From contig OZ220687.1 of NCBI GenBank assembly GCA_965116465.1, forward strand, positions 124,001 to 188,000: 64,000 nt of DNA. The letters run 5' to 3'. This document shows, one piece after another, positions 8,302-16,713 of the stretch. The DNA is from VXNF01 sp965116465 (GTDB taxonomy: Bacteria; Actinomycetota; Acidimicrobiia; Acidimicrobiales; CATQHL01). The position numbers were made by a program, and so were the translations under genes. The notes under the pieces are model-generated. The model saw only the letters and a list, made by a program, of their open reading frames with translations. It was not told the origin of the DNA and made no database searches. Positions within the stretch are counted from its first letter, which is position 1; every line of letters starts with the position of its first letter.

Positions 8302-9455
8302 GGGCCTGCCGCCTTCCCGAACAGCGCGACCGAGGCCGTGAACCCGTGCAGGTAGCTGCGCGGCCCCACGGGCCCGATCTCACCGGCACAGAACATCCCC
8401 GCCACCGGTGCCGGGGCGATGGCGCCGGAGACGGCCGAGGCGTCCTGGTCCGCCGCCTCGAAGAGTCGGCGGCCTCGTCCGTTGCAGGTGAACAGCAGGG
8501 CGCCGTCGGCGGACCGTCCCGCCATCAGGTCGTTGAGGTCCTCTCGCGCGGTCGTGGCGTCCCGGACGTGGAACTGCACCGTGGTGCCGGTCTCGACGAT
8601 GTCACCGACCGCCAGGGCACGGGACCGTCTCTCCAGCCCGAGCACGCCGCGCACGAGGAAATCGCCCCTGTCGAACTCCAGCTTGTGCTCGTTCACGACG
8701 ATGCCCAGGTGGAGGCCACGCTGTACCAGGGCGCGCTCGGAGGCATCGAGACCCTCGACGATCTCCTGCAGGCGCTCGAGGGCGGGGCGGCCCCCCAGTT
8801 CGTGGATCAGGTTGCGCTCGCCGCGGGTCACGACGTAGGGCCGCCCGATCGGGCGGCATCCCTGGGACACCACCGTCTCGACCTCCGCGCTCGACTCCAG
8901 CAGCAGGCCCACGGCTCCATCGTCGAAAACCTCGCCGCCGAGCACCAGCCGGTTGCCTCCCGCCGCTGGTGAGGCCGAGGCCAATCCCCCGATTGCACGC
9001 ACCTGGGGGAAGCCGGCTCCGAGGTCGCCCAGCAGGCGGTCGGCGGGGAAGCTGAACGGATCGGCGAGCAGCAGCAAGGTGCGCGGCTGCTCGTCGAGCA
9101 GCGGCAGCTCGTCGACGGGCGAGTGCTCGGCGCCGAGCGCGGGGCTCAGCCGGATCGGCGCGGCGCCGGCGAGGGGAGCGGCCCAGGCCGCGACGGCGGG
9201 CGTTTCCTCCAGTTCCCGCCCACCGGCGATCACCGCGACGGCGCCGGCGCCGAGCAGCACCTCCGGGGCGAGGCGTTCGGCGAGGGTGCCGGCGAGGAGA
9301 TCCATGGCACCGAGGTGTGCCGCGGTGGCGAAGAAGACGACCGCGGCGGGGGCCGCGGTCTCGCACGACGCGGCCAACTCGGCGGCGACGCCCGCAGCCG
9401 CATCCGCCGTGGACTCCGCCTCCGAGAGGGCCACAGCAAAGCTCATCGGCGCCAC
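8298..9455 (-). CDS. FIST N/C domain protein
   Basis: A 385-residue protein with the two-part FIST architecture, a sensory domain family proposed to bind small ligands such as amino acids. The N-terminal half has FFATAAHLG and GAGAVAVIAGG. The C-terminal half has the diagnostic GRPYVVTRGE, FTCNGRGRRLF and the ending GMFCAGEIGPVG...YLHGFTASVALF. No kinase or output domain is attached. It overlaps the tkt start by 4 bp and heads the pentose phosphate operon, an unusual partnership. An internal ATG at 9446 is an alternative start. Ligand and role are unknown. Confidence 0.85.
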   Translation of the reverse strand: MAPMSFAVALSEAESTADAAAGVAAELAASCETAAPAAVVFFATAAHLGAMDLLAGTLAERLAPEVLLGAGAVAVIAGGRELEETPAVAAWAAPLAGAAPIRLSPALGAEHSPVDELPLLDEQPRTLLLLADPFSFPADRLLGDLGAGFPQVRAIGGLASASPAAGGNRLVLGGEVFDDGAVGLLLESSAEVETVVSQGCRPIGRPYVVTRGERNLIHELGGRPALERLQEIVEGLDASERALVQRGLHLGIVVNEHKLEFDRGDFLVRGVLGLERRSRALAVGDIVETGTTVQFHVRDATTAREDLNDLMAGRSADGALLFTCNGRGRRLFEAADQDASAVSGAIAPAPVAGMFCAGEIGPVGPRSYLHGFTASVALFGKAAGP

Positions 9456-9471
9456 GACCCTCGCGTCGGGC

Positions 9472-9867
9472 TCACGCGCCTGCCGCCACCGGCGGAAGCA
9501 GCGTGTAGGGAACCACCGTGGTCGGGCCGTCGCCGAGGCGACAATTCGCCTCCACCGTGTCGTAGTCCTCGAACTGCAACTCCGCCCGCACGAGCCGGAA
9601 GCTGAACTTTCCGGGCTCCACCTGGAGATACTGCACGTTGCGGGCGATCTGGGTGCCCTCGCGGGTGTAGACCACCTCCAGCACCTCGTTCCCGTCGCTG
9701 TCGGCGGGGCAGCGCACGATCACCACGAGGTGCGGCGTCCACAGCAGGGGCAGGTCGGCGGGCGCCGCCACCGAGAAGTGCACGCCCGTCAGATCGAGGC
9801 GCGTCGAGGGCCCCGACACTTGCCGGACATCGATTTCCTCGATGAACAGGGCCGCGACGATCTGCAC
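9472..9867 (-). CDS. Conserved-looking hypothetical beta-rich protein
   Basis: A 131-residue protein of mostly alternating hydrophobic strands (VQIVAALFIEEIDVRQV, HLVVIVRCPADSDGNEVLEVVY, KFSFRLVRAELQFEDYDTV). It has no signal peptide and no obvious active site. It suggests a small immunoglobulin-like or beta-sandwich fold, but I do not recognise a family with confidence. The GTG at 9867 is chosen because a TACGGT element lies exactly six bases upstream, fitting a leaderless transcript; the longer in-frame extension would overlap the divergent dacB gene. It ends 16 bp before the FIST gene start and may be co-transcribed with it. Confidence 0.6.
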   Translation of the reverse strand: MQIVAALFIEEIDVRQVSGPSTRLDLTGVHFSVAAPADLPLLWTPHLVVIVRCPADSDGNEVLEVVYTREGTQIARNVQYLQVEPGKFSFRLVRAELQFEDYDTVEANCRLGDGPTTVVPYTLLPPVAAGA

Positions 9868-9873
9868 GCCCTG

Positions 9874-9879
9874 ACCGTA
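9874..9879 (-). promoter_or_regulatory. -10 element, leaderless start for 9867 gene
   Basis: TACGGT on the minus strand, six bases before the GTG at 9867. This spacing puts the transcription start at or next to the start codon. Confidence 0.5.
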
Positions 9880-9988
9880 CCGCCTCTGCCGCCGGGAACG
9901 TGGCTTCTGGTGCACCTGACGATTCCCGCGCCACGCCGCAACGGCGAGGCGCCCCGCGCGGGCCCCTCGGGCGTACAGTTTGGACGGT

Positions 9989-11431
9989 ATGTTCCGCATC
10001 TTCGTGCCGCTGATGCTGCTGGCGCTGGCAGTCGCAACGTTGCTGGTGTCCAATCAGCTGGCCGACGAAGCGCCGCCGGGCCAACCGCTCGGGGTGGCGG
10101 AGGCGGACATCCCGCTGCTCTCGGCGCGGCGGCTCCCGACAGTGGCGACGAGCGCCACGCCGGTGACAGCGCCCAGGCGCGACGTGACGCTGGGACGCGA
10201 CCTCACGGCGCTGGCGATCAACGCCCCGGCGCGGAGTTGTGTCGTCGTGCGCCAGGACGGCGAGGACCTGTTCGTGAAGGACCCCGACGAGCCGCTCACG
10301 CCGGCCTCGCTGCAGAAGCTCGCCACCGCCCACGCGGCCCTGTCGGCTCTGGGGCCCGACTACACGTACCGGACGTCGGCCATCGCCGAATCGGCACCCG
10401 TCGGCGGTGTGCTGCCCAACGACCTCTATCTGGTCGGCGGCGGGGATCCGCTGCTGGCGACGGTGGAGTACGCGGCGCTGCTCGAGGCTCAGGGCGCCGA
10501 ACCGACCCTGCTCGATGATCTCGCCGCCGATCTCGTGGCCGACGGCCTCACCCGTATCGAGGGCGGGGTCATCGCCGTGCAGGATCGCTACGACGACGCC
10601 GGCTCGGTGGCCTCCTGGCCCGCCGAGTGGGTGCAGGCCGGCGGCGCCGGAACCCTCAATCCGGTCGCCCTCAACCAGGGATTCCAGACGCCGGAGGGAA
10701 TCGTCGCCACGGAGGGACTGCTTCCCGAGCCCGAGCCGGCGCTGCGCACCGCAGCGCTGTTCGACGACATGCTGGAAGCCCGAGCGGTGAGGATCCCCGA
10801 ACGTCCCGGCGTGGCCGCTCCGGAGCGGGACCTCGGCGGCTTCCTGGAGTTGGGGTCGATCGACTCCGCACCGCTGAGCAGCCACCTGCGCTACATGCTG
10901 ACCGAGAGCGACAACACGACGGCCGAATTGGTGCTGAAGGAGGTGGGCCTGGCCTGGTCCGGCACCGGTTCGACCCTGGACGGCGCCCTGGCCACCCTGG
11001 AGCTGCTGGCCGCCGACGCCGGCCGGCCCGTGGTGGTGTTCCCGCCCGCCGACGGCTCCGGCCTCAGCCCCGAGAACAAGCTCACCTGCCGTCAGGTCAC
11101 CGACATCCTCGAGATCGGCGGCGCCGGCGGGGAGTTGGCCTCCTACCTCCCGGTGGCGGGGGAGTCGGGCACCCTGCGGAACCGCTTCGCCAACTCCTCC
11201 GCCGCCGGGCGGGTCCGGGCGAAGACCGGCTCGCTGCCGGGTGTGTTCTCCCTGGCCGGCTTCGTCACCGGCAGCGACGATCGGCCGATCACGTTCGCCG
11301 CCATCCTGAACGGGGAGGGCCTCGCCGCCGTGAACGCCGACGCCTTCCTGGAGCAAATGCTGGAGATCCTGGTCGCCCATCCCAACTACGCCGAGGCCGG
11401 CGGCGCCGAGTCCCCCGGCGGCGAGGGGTAG
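9989..11431 (+). CDS. dacB: D-alanyl-D-alanine carboxypeptidase/endopeptidase (PBP4, peptidase S13)
   Basis: A periplasm-facing peptidoglycan hydrolase that trims the stem-peptide terminal D-Ala or cuts crosslinks. The start at ATG 9989 gives an N-terminal membrane anchor or signal (MFRIFVPLMLLALAVATLLV). The three penicillin-binding motifs are in order: SxxK at Ser107-Lys110 (SLQK), SxN at Ser307-Asp308-Asn309 (SDN), and KTG at Lys412-Gly414. The insertion between SxxK and SxN is typical of S13. A TACAGT element at 9974-9979 suggests a very short leader. The LON-domain gene begins 4 bp after the stop. Confidence 0.92.
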   Translation: MFRIFVPLMLLALAVATLLVSNQLADEAPPGQPLGVAEADIPLLSARRLPTVATSATPVTAPRRDVTLGRDLTALAINAPARSCVVVRQDGEDLFVKDPDEPLTPASLQKLATAHAALSALGPDYTYRTSAIAESAPVGGVLPNDLYLVGGGDPLLATVEYAALLEAQGAEPTLLDDLAADLVADGLTRIEGGVIAVQDRYDDAGSVASWPAEWVQAGGAGTLNPVALNQGFQTPEGIVATEGLLPEPEPALRTAALFDDMLEARAVRIPERPGVAAPERDLGGFLELGSIDSAPLSSHLRYMLTESDNTTAELVLKEVGLAWSGTGSTLDGALATLELLAADAGRPVVVFPPADGSGLSPENKLTCRQVTDILEIGGAGGELASYLPVAGESGTLRNRFANSSAAGRVRAKTGSLPGVFSLAGFVTGSDDRPITFAAILNGEGLAAVNADAFLEQMLEILVAHPNYAEAGGAESPGGEG

Positions 11432-11435
11432 CGCT

Positions 11436-12116
11436 GTGGCCGCATCGCCGCCGGGGGACTCGGCGGTGCGAGAGCTGCCGATGTTCCCCCTGCAGCACCT
11501 GCCCCTGCCGGGCGCCGCGCTGCCGTTGCACGTCTTCGAACCGCGCTACGTGGAGCTGACCAGGTTCTGCCTCGACGGCGACGGGCTGTTCGGAGTGGTG
11601 TTGATCATGCGCGGATCGGAGGTGGGAACCGATCCCGGCCAGGTCCGCAGCGACCTCGGTGTGCTGACGCGGATCCGCCGGGCGCGTCCGGTGGAGGGCG
11701 AGCGCTGGATCCTGGAGACCGAGTGCCTCGACAGGTTGCGCGTCCGCCGCTGGCTCGCCGACGACCCGTACCCGCGTGCCCTCGCCGAGCCCTGGCCGGA
11801 TCCGCCGGCGCCCGCCGGCGCCACCGCCGCTCCGGCGGCGCTCGTGACCGAGGCGTTCCGGCGCATCGTGGCACTGCTCGGGGCCGATCGCTCCGCCGGT
11901 GTCCCGGAGATGCGATTCGACCACCTCAGCAGCGATCCCACCCGGGCCGCCTACCAGCTGTGCAGCGCGGCGCCGATCGGAGAGCTGGACCGGCTGCGCC
12001 TGCTCGGCGCACCCGCCACCTCCGAGCGTCTCGAACTGCTCGGGGAACTCCTGGAGGGCGTCGAGGAGACGCTTCGCCTGCTCCACGGGGCCGACGGCCA
12101 GCCCGCACCCGACTGA
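11436..12116 (+). CDS. Stand-alone LON N-terminal (substrate-binding) domain protein
   Basis: A 226-residue protein with the N-terminal domain of Lon but no AAA or protease domain. Signature segments are LPMFPLQHLPLPGAALPLHV, FEPRYVEL and the GVVLIMRGSEVG strand, followed by a helical C-terminal half ending in LLEGVEETLRLL. Similar stand-alone proteins are known in many Actinobacteria and have no settled role; binding of unfolded protein is inferred from Lon. It starts with GTG 4 bp after dacB and is probably co-transcribed with it. Confidence 0.85.
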   Translation: MAASPPGDSAVRELPMFPLQHLPLPGAALPLHVFEPRYVELTRFCLDGDGLFGVVLIMRGSEVGTDPGQVRSDLGVLTRIRRARPVEGERWILETECLDRLRVRRWLADDPYPRALAEPWPDPPAPAGATAAPAALVTEAFRRIVALLGADRSAGVPEMRFDHLSSDPTRAAYQLCSAAPIGELDRLRLLGAPATSERLELLGELLEGVEETLRLLHGADGQPAPD

Positions 12117-12168
12117 GCCGGAGCGCGGGGGAGGCGATTCGGGGCTCAGAGCATCTGGGGTGCACCGG

Positions 12169-12174
12169 TAGACT
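12169..12174 (+). promoter_or_regulatory. -10 element before 12182 gene
   Basis: TAGACT lies seven bases before the GTG at 12182, which would give a leaderless or nearly leaderless transcript. It supports that start over longer in-frame extensions. Confidence 0.45.
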
Positions 12175-12181
12175 CGCTCGC

Positions 12182-12595
12182 GTGGTTCCTGCGAGCGACC
12201 AAGAGGCGCGATCCCCCGACGGAGCCACTGCCGGCGGGGATGTACCGGGGGCCGAGGCAGGTAGCACCGAGGCGCCGGCCGAGCCGGCGGAGGCTCTGGC
12301 CGAACTCCGCGACGTCGTCCTCGCCTATTTCCGCCAGGAGGCGGTGGAGCCGCTCAGGCGCCTGCTGGCCTGGCTGGGATTCGGGCTTCTCGGAGGCGTC
12401 TTCGTGTGCACGGGACTGGTCCTGCTGGCCCTGGGCGGCCTGCGGGCGCTGCAGACAGAGACCGGTGGGCATCTCACCGGCACCCTCAGTTGGGCGCCGT
12501 ACGCGATCGTGCTGGCGGCCGTGCTCGTGGTGTTCCTGTTCGCCCGCTCGGCGGCGCGGGCCCGCAGGCGCCAGGCACCGGAGGAGGAGAGGTGA
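12182..12595 (+). CDS. Two-TM membrane protein (actinobacterial holin-like/phage holin III type)
   Basis: A 137-residue protein with an acidic, Ala/Glu/Pro-rich N-terminal third, an amphipathic helix (VLAYFRQEAVEPLRRLLAWL), then two membrane segments (LGFGLLGGVFVCTGLVLLALGGL and the APYAIVLAAVLVVFLF half) and a basic tail. The layout resembles small Actinobacteria membrane proteins often annotated as putative holin or phage-shock-like, but function is unknown. Its stop overlaps the next gene's GTG (GTGA), so the pair is translationally coupled. Confidence 0.6.
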   Translation: MVPASDQEARSPDGATAGGDVPGAEAGSTEAPAEPAEALAELRDVVLAYFRQEAVEPLRRLLAWLGFGLLGGVFVCTGLVLLALGGLRALQTETGGHLTGTLSWAPYAIVLAAVLVVFLFARSAARARRRQAPEEER

Positions 12596-12807
12596 ACGCC
12601 GGCGTGCCCGGCGCCGTCACGCCGGAGGACCTCCGGGCAAGGCTCCAGCAGGTGGCCGATTCCCTGAACGCCGCCAGTGCCCCCGCCCGGCGGAGCGGCT
12701 TCCGTCTGGGCGTCATCGGCGGGATCGCTCTCGTGATCCTGGCCTTCTTCCTGGGCAGGCGACGCGGCCGCCTGACGCGCACATTCGTCGAGCTGCGCAG
12801 GTACTGA
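12592..12807 (+). CDS. Small single-TM protein
   Basis: A 71-residue protein with a short amphipathic helix (EDLRARLQQVADSLNAA), one membrane segment (LGVIGGIALVILAFFLGRR) and a basic C-terminus. It overlaps the preceding membrane protein gene by 4 bp and precedes another small membrane protein, so the three probably form one unit. I do not recognise a family. Confidence 0.6.
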   Translation: MNAGVPGAVTPEDLRARLQQVADSLNAASAPARRSGFRLGVIGGIALVILAFFLGRRRGRLTRTFVELRRY

Positions 12808-12811
12808 ACCG

Positions 12812-13042
12812 GTGATTGCGGCAGCGATGGGCCGGGCCCTGGCGCTGGCGCGCCGGCGCGGCATCACCCGGGGGCTTCTCGGCGTCAGCACCTTCTGGCT
12901 GCTGACGGGGGCGCTGGCATGGGGGCTGAGAGGCCTCTACCGGACGCTCCGGCCCACCCAGCCGGCTGCTCGCACCACCCTGCGGTTGAGGCCGGGTGAG
13001 CGGCTCGTCGTCTTCCACCGTGGGCCGCGCCCGCGCCGCTGA
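12812..13042 (+). CDS. Small membrane protein
   Basis: Up to 76 residues from GTG 12812 (or 71 from ATG 12827). It has a basic start (GRALALARRRGITRG), one hydrophobic stretch (LLGVSTFWLLTGALAWGL) and an Arg-rich tail ending LVVFHRGPRPRR. Position in a tight run of same-strand genes supports it being real. No family recognised. Confidence 0.5.
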   Translation: MIAAAMGRALALARRRGITRGLLGVSTFWLLTGALAWGLRGLYRTLRPTQPAARTTLRLRPGERLVVFHRGPRPRR

Positions 13043-13056
13043 GCCACTGGAGGCGC

Positions 13057-13914
13057 GTGAGCGAGGAGACCAGGAGCCCCACCAGCCGCCCCGACGGCCC
13101 CGAGAGCAGCGGCGAGGACGGCGCCGGCATCGCCGCCGGACCGGGCGGCGGCTTCGGCGACGGGGACCTGGTGCTGCTGGTCGACCGGAAGAACCGCAGC
13201 TACCTGCGGCGGCTCGAGCCGGGCGGATTCTTCCACTCTCATTCCGGTCTCGTGGCCTGGGATGATCTCCTGGGCCGCCCGGAGGGCAGCGAAGTGCGCT
13301 CGGTCGGCGGGACCCGCTTCCAGGCGTTCCGCCCGACGCTGTCGGACTTCATCGTCAAGATGAAGCGAGGCGCCCAGGTCATCTACCCCAAGGATCTCGG
13401 TCCCATGCTGCTGCTCGCCGACATCGCGCCGGGCCATCGCGTCCTGGAGTCCGGGGTGGGTTCGGGCGCGCTGTCGTTGGCTTTGCTGCGGGCCGGTGCG
13501 GAGGTGTTCGGCTACGAGATCCGGCCGGACTTCGCCCGCCGCGCCACCAAGAACGTGGCAGAGTTCCTCGGCCCCGAGGCGCTGGCCCGCTACCACGTCT
13601 CCGAACGGGACTGCTACGAGGGGATCGACGTGGAGGAACTGGACCGGGTCGCGCTGGATCTTCCCGAGCCCTGGAGGGTGGTGCCGCACGCCGCCGGTCG
13701 TCTCCGGCCCGGCGGCCTCCTCATCGCCTACACCCCGAGCGTGGTCCAGGCCACGCGCCTGCGCGAGTCGCTGGAGCGCGGGCCCTGGGCGCTGGCGGCC
13801 ACCGTGGAGGTCCTGCAGCGGAGCTGGCACATAGCCGGTGAGGCGGTCCGGCCCGACCATCGGATGGTCGCCCACACCGGGTTCCTCACCCATGCCAGGC
13901 GGCTGCCGGCCTAG
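13057..13914 (+). CDS. trmI: tRNA (adenine-58-N1)-methyltransferase TrmI
   Basis: Methylates A58 in the T loop of tRNA using S-adenosylmethionine. The 285-residue protein has a Gly-rich low-complexity front, the N-terminal small domain (VDRKNRSYLRRL, HSHSGLVAWDDLLG) and the Rossmann motif I (LESGVGSGALSLAL, residues 130-142) with GYEIRPDFARRA after it. LDLPEPWRVV supplies the D-P-W motif. In Actinobacteria trmI commonly lies just upstream of mpa, as here, although a divergent ferredoxin gene intervenes. Confidence 0.94.
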   Translation: MSEETRSPTSRPDGPESSGEDGAGIAAGPGGGFGDGDLVLLVDRKNRSYLRRLEPGGFFHSHSGLVAWDDLLGRPEGSEVRSVGGTRFQAFRPTLSDFIVKMKRGAQVIYPKDLGPMLLLADIAPGHRVLESGVGSGALSLALLRAGAEVFGYEIRPDFARRATKNVAEFLGPEALARYHVSERDCYEGIDVEELDRVALDLPEPWRVVPHAAGRLRPGGLLIAYTPSVVQATRLRESLERGPWALAATVEVLQRSWHIAGEAVRPDHRMVAHTGFLTHARRLPA

Positions 13915-13926
13915 AGGCGCCGGGCC

Positions 13927-14436
13927 GTGAACCTTCTCGACCTGGCCGTGGTGGGTCTGCTGCTGCTGGCTGCGCTCGTGGGTCTGCGCACCGGGCTGCT
14001 ACGGCCCGGGCTGGCCTGGCTGGGTGTGGCCCCCGGGCTCGTCGGCGCCATCCGCCTCCTGCCGTGGGCTCTCGAGGAGATCGCCCCCTCGACCGTGGGG
14101 TGGCACCCGACCGCCTACCCGCTGGGGGTGAGCGCCGGCATCCTGGCGGCGGGGGCGCTCGCCGGACACGTCGCCGGCTACGCGCTCGGCCGGCTACTGC
14201 ACCTCGCACTCCCGGAATCGCTGCGCACCGCCGATCGGGTCGCCGGTTTCTTCGCCGTCGCCGCCGTGGCGGGCGCCCTGCTGTGGCTGCTGGCTCCGAC
14301 CGTGGCCAGCACTCCCGGTTGGCCGGCCGAGGCGAGCGAGGGTTCGCGGCTCGTGCGGCTGAGCCTGGAACACCTGCCCGCGCCGCCGGAGGGCCTGGAC
14401 CGCGCGGTGGCCTGGGTCCGCCTCAACTCCGGCTAG
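13927..14436 (+). CDS. CvpA-family membrane protein
   Basis: A 169-residue protein with about four hydrophobic segments. It begins MNLLDLAVVGLLLLAALVG and continues with LRTGLLRPGLAW, the CvpA pattern in which a short helix is followed by G-x-R-x-G. E. coli CvpA is linked to colicin V export and envelope stress, but the biochemical role is not known. It starts with GTG 12 bp after trmI. A GC-rich inverted repeat (GGCGCGCC...GGGCGCGCGCC) just after the stop may terminate it and the convergent ferredoxin gene. Confidence 0.7.
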   Translation: MNLLDLAVVGLLLLAALVGLRTGLLRPGLAWLGVAPGLVGAIRLLPWALEEIAPSTVGWHPTAYPLGVSAGILAAGALAGHVAGYALGRLLHLALPESLRTADRVAGFFAVAAVAGALLWLLAPTVASTPGWPAEASEGSRLVRLSLEHLPAPPEGLDRAVAWVRLNSG

Positions 14437-14513
14437 CCCAGGCGCGCCGGCGTCCCGGGCGCGCGCCGATCACTGGGAGCGACGGGTCGATTGCCGTGGC
14501 GCCCGGAGGCGTC

Positions 14514-14753
14514 TCAGGCGTCGATCTCTATGAAGATGCACTCCCCGGGGCATTCCTCGGCGGACTCGATCGTCGCCTCTTCCTGACCCGCCGGCACGAC
14601 GGCCAGCCCGGTGGGTCCGCCCGGGTCGCTGAAGATGGTGTCACCCTCACGCACGTAGGCCAAGCCATCGTCGAGCAGCGTGAACACGTCCGGCGCGATC
14701 TCCTCACAGAGTCCATCACCCGTGCACAGATCCTGGTCGATCCAGACCTTCAT
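14514..14753 (-). CDS. Ferredoxin, single [3Fe-4S]/[4Fe-4S] cluster
   Basis: A 79-residue acidic electron carrier. The cluster site is CTGDGLC (Cys10 and Cys16, with Asp13 at the usual second-Cys position) and CPGEC near the C-terminus (Cys68, Cys72). Asp in place of the second Cys is characteristic of actinobacterial 3Fe-4S ferredoxins that often serve cytochromes P450, none of which is visible here. Similar ferredoxins lie near the proteasome locus in other Actinobacteria. It is divergent from mpa. Confidence 0.88.
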   Translation of the reverse strand: MKVWIDQDLCTGDGLCEEIAPDVFTLLDDGLAYVREGDTIFSDPGGPTGLAVVPAGQEEATIESAEECPGECIFIEIDA

Positions 14754-14813
14754 CTTGCCGCTCCCCGATTGACTGGATGGTGCGTGCCTGACCGGTAAAT
14801 CACCGCCTCGACG

Positions 14814-14819
14814 AGTATA
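14814..14819 (-). promoter_or_regulatory. Putative -10 for ferredoxin gene
   Basis: TATACT on the minus strand, 60 bases before the ferredoxin ATG, is a near-consensus -10 box in a GC-rich region. No clear -35 box. The rest of the 14754-14961 divergent intergenic region holds the mpa leader. Confidence 0.4.
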
Positions 14820-14961
14820 GCGCCGGCCCGGGCACGCCCCGCATGGACACGGCCCGACGCCATGGTCGACTCGGCCGCGACAGCGCCGCGGTCGGAGCGA
14901 GTGTAGTCACCTGAACCCATGGCACCGCGTGTAGGGTCGCATAGGAGACCCGCGGAGGGAG

Positions 14962-16695
14962 GTGAGAAAGATCGACGAGGCACCCAAGGATCAGGCCGTT
15001 CAGCTGAAGCTGCTGCGCCAGGAGATCGAGGCACTGCGCCGGCGCCTGCAGGACACCCCGCAGCGCATCCGCACCCTCGAGGAGCGCCTCCTGGAGACCA
15101 AGGGGCAACTGGCCCAGGCCGTCTCACAGAACGAGAAGCTGACCCACACCCTGCGCGAGGCGCGCGAGCACATCGGCGCGCTGCGGGAGGAGGTCGAGAA
15201 ACTCACCCAGACCCCGAACGCCTACGGCACCGTGCTGCACCTCAACGACGACGGCACCGCCGACGTGTTCTCCTCGGGCCGCAAGATGCGCGTGGCGATC
15301 CACCCCGAGGTGGAGGGCACTCTCGAACGGGGCCAGGAGGTGGCGCTGAACGACTCCCTGAGCGTCGTGCTGGCCCGCACCTCCGACGGCACCGGCGAGG
15401 TCGTCACCCTGACCGAGTTGCTCGAGGGCGGCGGCCGGGCGGTGGTCAGTTGCCGCGCCGACGAGGAGCGGGTGGTGGACCTGGCCGAGGGTCTGGCCGG
15501 TGTGCCGCTCCGGGTCGGCGATCCGATGCTGATGGACACCCGCTCGGGCCTCCTCACCGAGCGACTCGTGCGCTCGGAGGTCGAGGACCTGGTGCTGGAG
15601 GAGGTGCCCGAGGTCACCTACGACGATGTCGGGGGGCTCGACGCGCAGATCGAGAAGATCATCGACGCCGTGGAGTTGCCGTTCCTCTACGCGGACCTGT
15701 TCGCCGAACACCGCCTGCCGGCGCCGAAGGGCATCCTGCTCTACGGGCCGCCCGGGTGCGGCAAGACGCTCATCGCCAAGGCGGTGGCCAACTCGCTGGC
15801 CACCAAGGTGGCCGGGGCGACGGGCAACGAGAAGGCGCGGAGCTACTTCCTGAACATCAAGGGCCCGGAGCTTCTGAACAAGTACGTCGGCGAGACGGAG
15901 CGGCAGATCCGCAGGGTCTTCCAGCAGGCCCGCGACCGCTCCGCCGAGGGTTGGCCGGTCATCGTCTTCTTCGACGAGATGGAGTCGCTCTTCCGGATGC
16001 GCGGCAGCGGCATCAGTTCGGACATGGAGTCCACCGTCGTGCCCCAGTTGCTTGCCGAGATCGACGGAGTGGAGGCGCTGCGCAACGTCATCGTCATCGG
16101 TGCCTCCAACCGGGAGGACCTGATCGATCCCGCGATCCTGCGCCCGGGCCGCCTCGACGTGAAGATCAAGATCGAACGGCCCGAGGCCGAGGCGGCGGCG
16201 GCGATCTTCGCCCGCTATCTGACCGTGGACCTGCCGATCGCCGAGAGCGCCGTGGACACCATCGGGGGCGGCGAGCGGGACAAGGCGGTCCGCGGCATGA
16301 TCGAGCAGACGGTCGCGGAGATGTACAGCGCCGACGAGCGCAACGAGTTCCTCGAGGTCACGTACCAGAACGGTGACAAGGAGACGATGTACTTCCGCGA
16401 CTTCGCCTCCGGGGCCATGATCGAGAACATCGTCAGGCGGGCCAAGAAGCTGGCCATCAAGCGCGTCATCGCCGGGGGGCCCGCCGGCATCACCCTCGAC
16501 GACCTGCTGCAGTCGGTCACCCAGGAGCACACCGAGCACGAGGACCTCCCCAACACCACCAATCCCGACGACTGGGCCAAGATCGCCGGCAAGAAGGGCG
16601 AGCGGATCACCTTCGTGCGCACACTGGTCCACCGCGACGATCTCAACACCGGTGGCCGTTCCATCGAGCGCGTCGCCACCGGCCAGTACCTGTAA
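14962..16695 (+). CDS. mpa: Proteasome-activating AAA ATPase Mpa/ARC
   Basis: A hexameric unfoldase that binds Pup through its coiled coil and threads pupylated proteins into the 20S proteasome. The 577-residue protein has an N-terminal coiled coil (about 10-85), the interdomain OB region (about 88-200), Walker A GPPGCGKT (262-269) and Walker B IVFFDEME around Asp338-Glu339. It ends GQYL, the conserved tail that docks on the proteasome alpha ring. The start is GTG, preceded by a strong GGAGGGAGG site. It opens a seven-gene proteasome locus on one strand. Confidence 0.97.
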   Translation: MRKIDEAPKDQAVQLKLLRQEIEALRRRLQDTPQRIRTLEERLLETKGQLAQAVSQNEKLTHTLREAREHIGALREEVEKLTQTPNAYGTVLHLNDDGTADVFSSGRKMRVAIHPEVEGTLERGQEVALNDSLSVVLARTSDGTGEVVTLTELLEGGGRAVVSCRADEERVVDLAEGLAGVPLRVGDPMLMDTRSGLLTERLVRSEVEDLVLEEVPEVTYDDVGGLDAQIEKIIDAVELPFLYADLFAEHRLPAPKGILLYGPPGCGKTLIAKAVANSLATKVAGATGNEKARSYFLNIKGPELLNKYVGETERQIRRVFQQARDRSAEGWPVIVFFDEMESLFRMRGSGISSDMESTVVPQLLAEIDGVEALRNVIVIGASNREDLIDPAILRPGRLDVKIKIERPEAEAAAAIFARYLTVDLPIAESAVDTIGGGERDKAVRGMIEQTVAEMYSADERNEFLEVTYQNGDKETMYFRDFASGAMIENIVRRAKKLAIKRVIAGGPAGITLDDLLQSVTQEHTEHEDLPNTTNPDDWAKIAGKKGERITFVRTLVHRDDLNTGGRSIERVATGQYL

Positions 16696-16713
16696 CGCCC
16701 GGATCTCGCCGGC

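Noticed and set aside
6373..8355. 660-residue plus-strand ORF opposite transketolase
   Set aside because: Arg/Gly/His-rich shadow of tkt in a GC-rich genome; no domain, and the opposite strand is an unambiguous transketolase.
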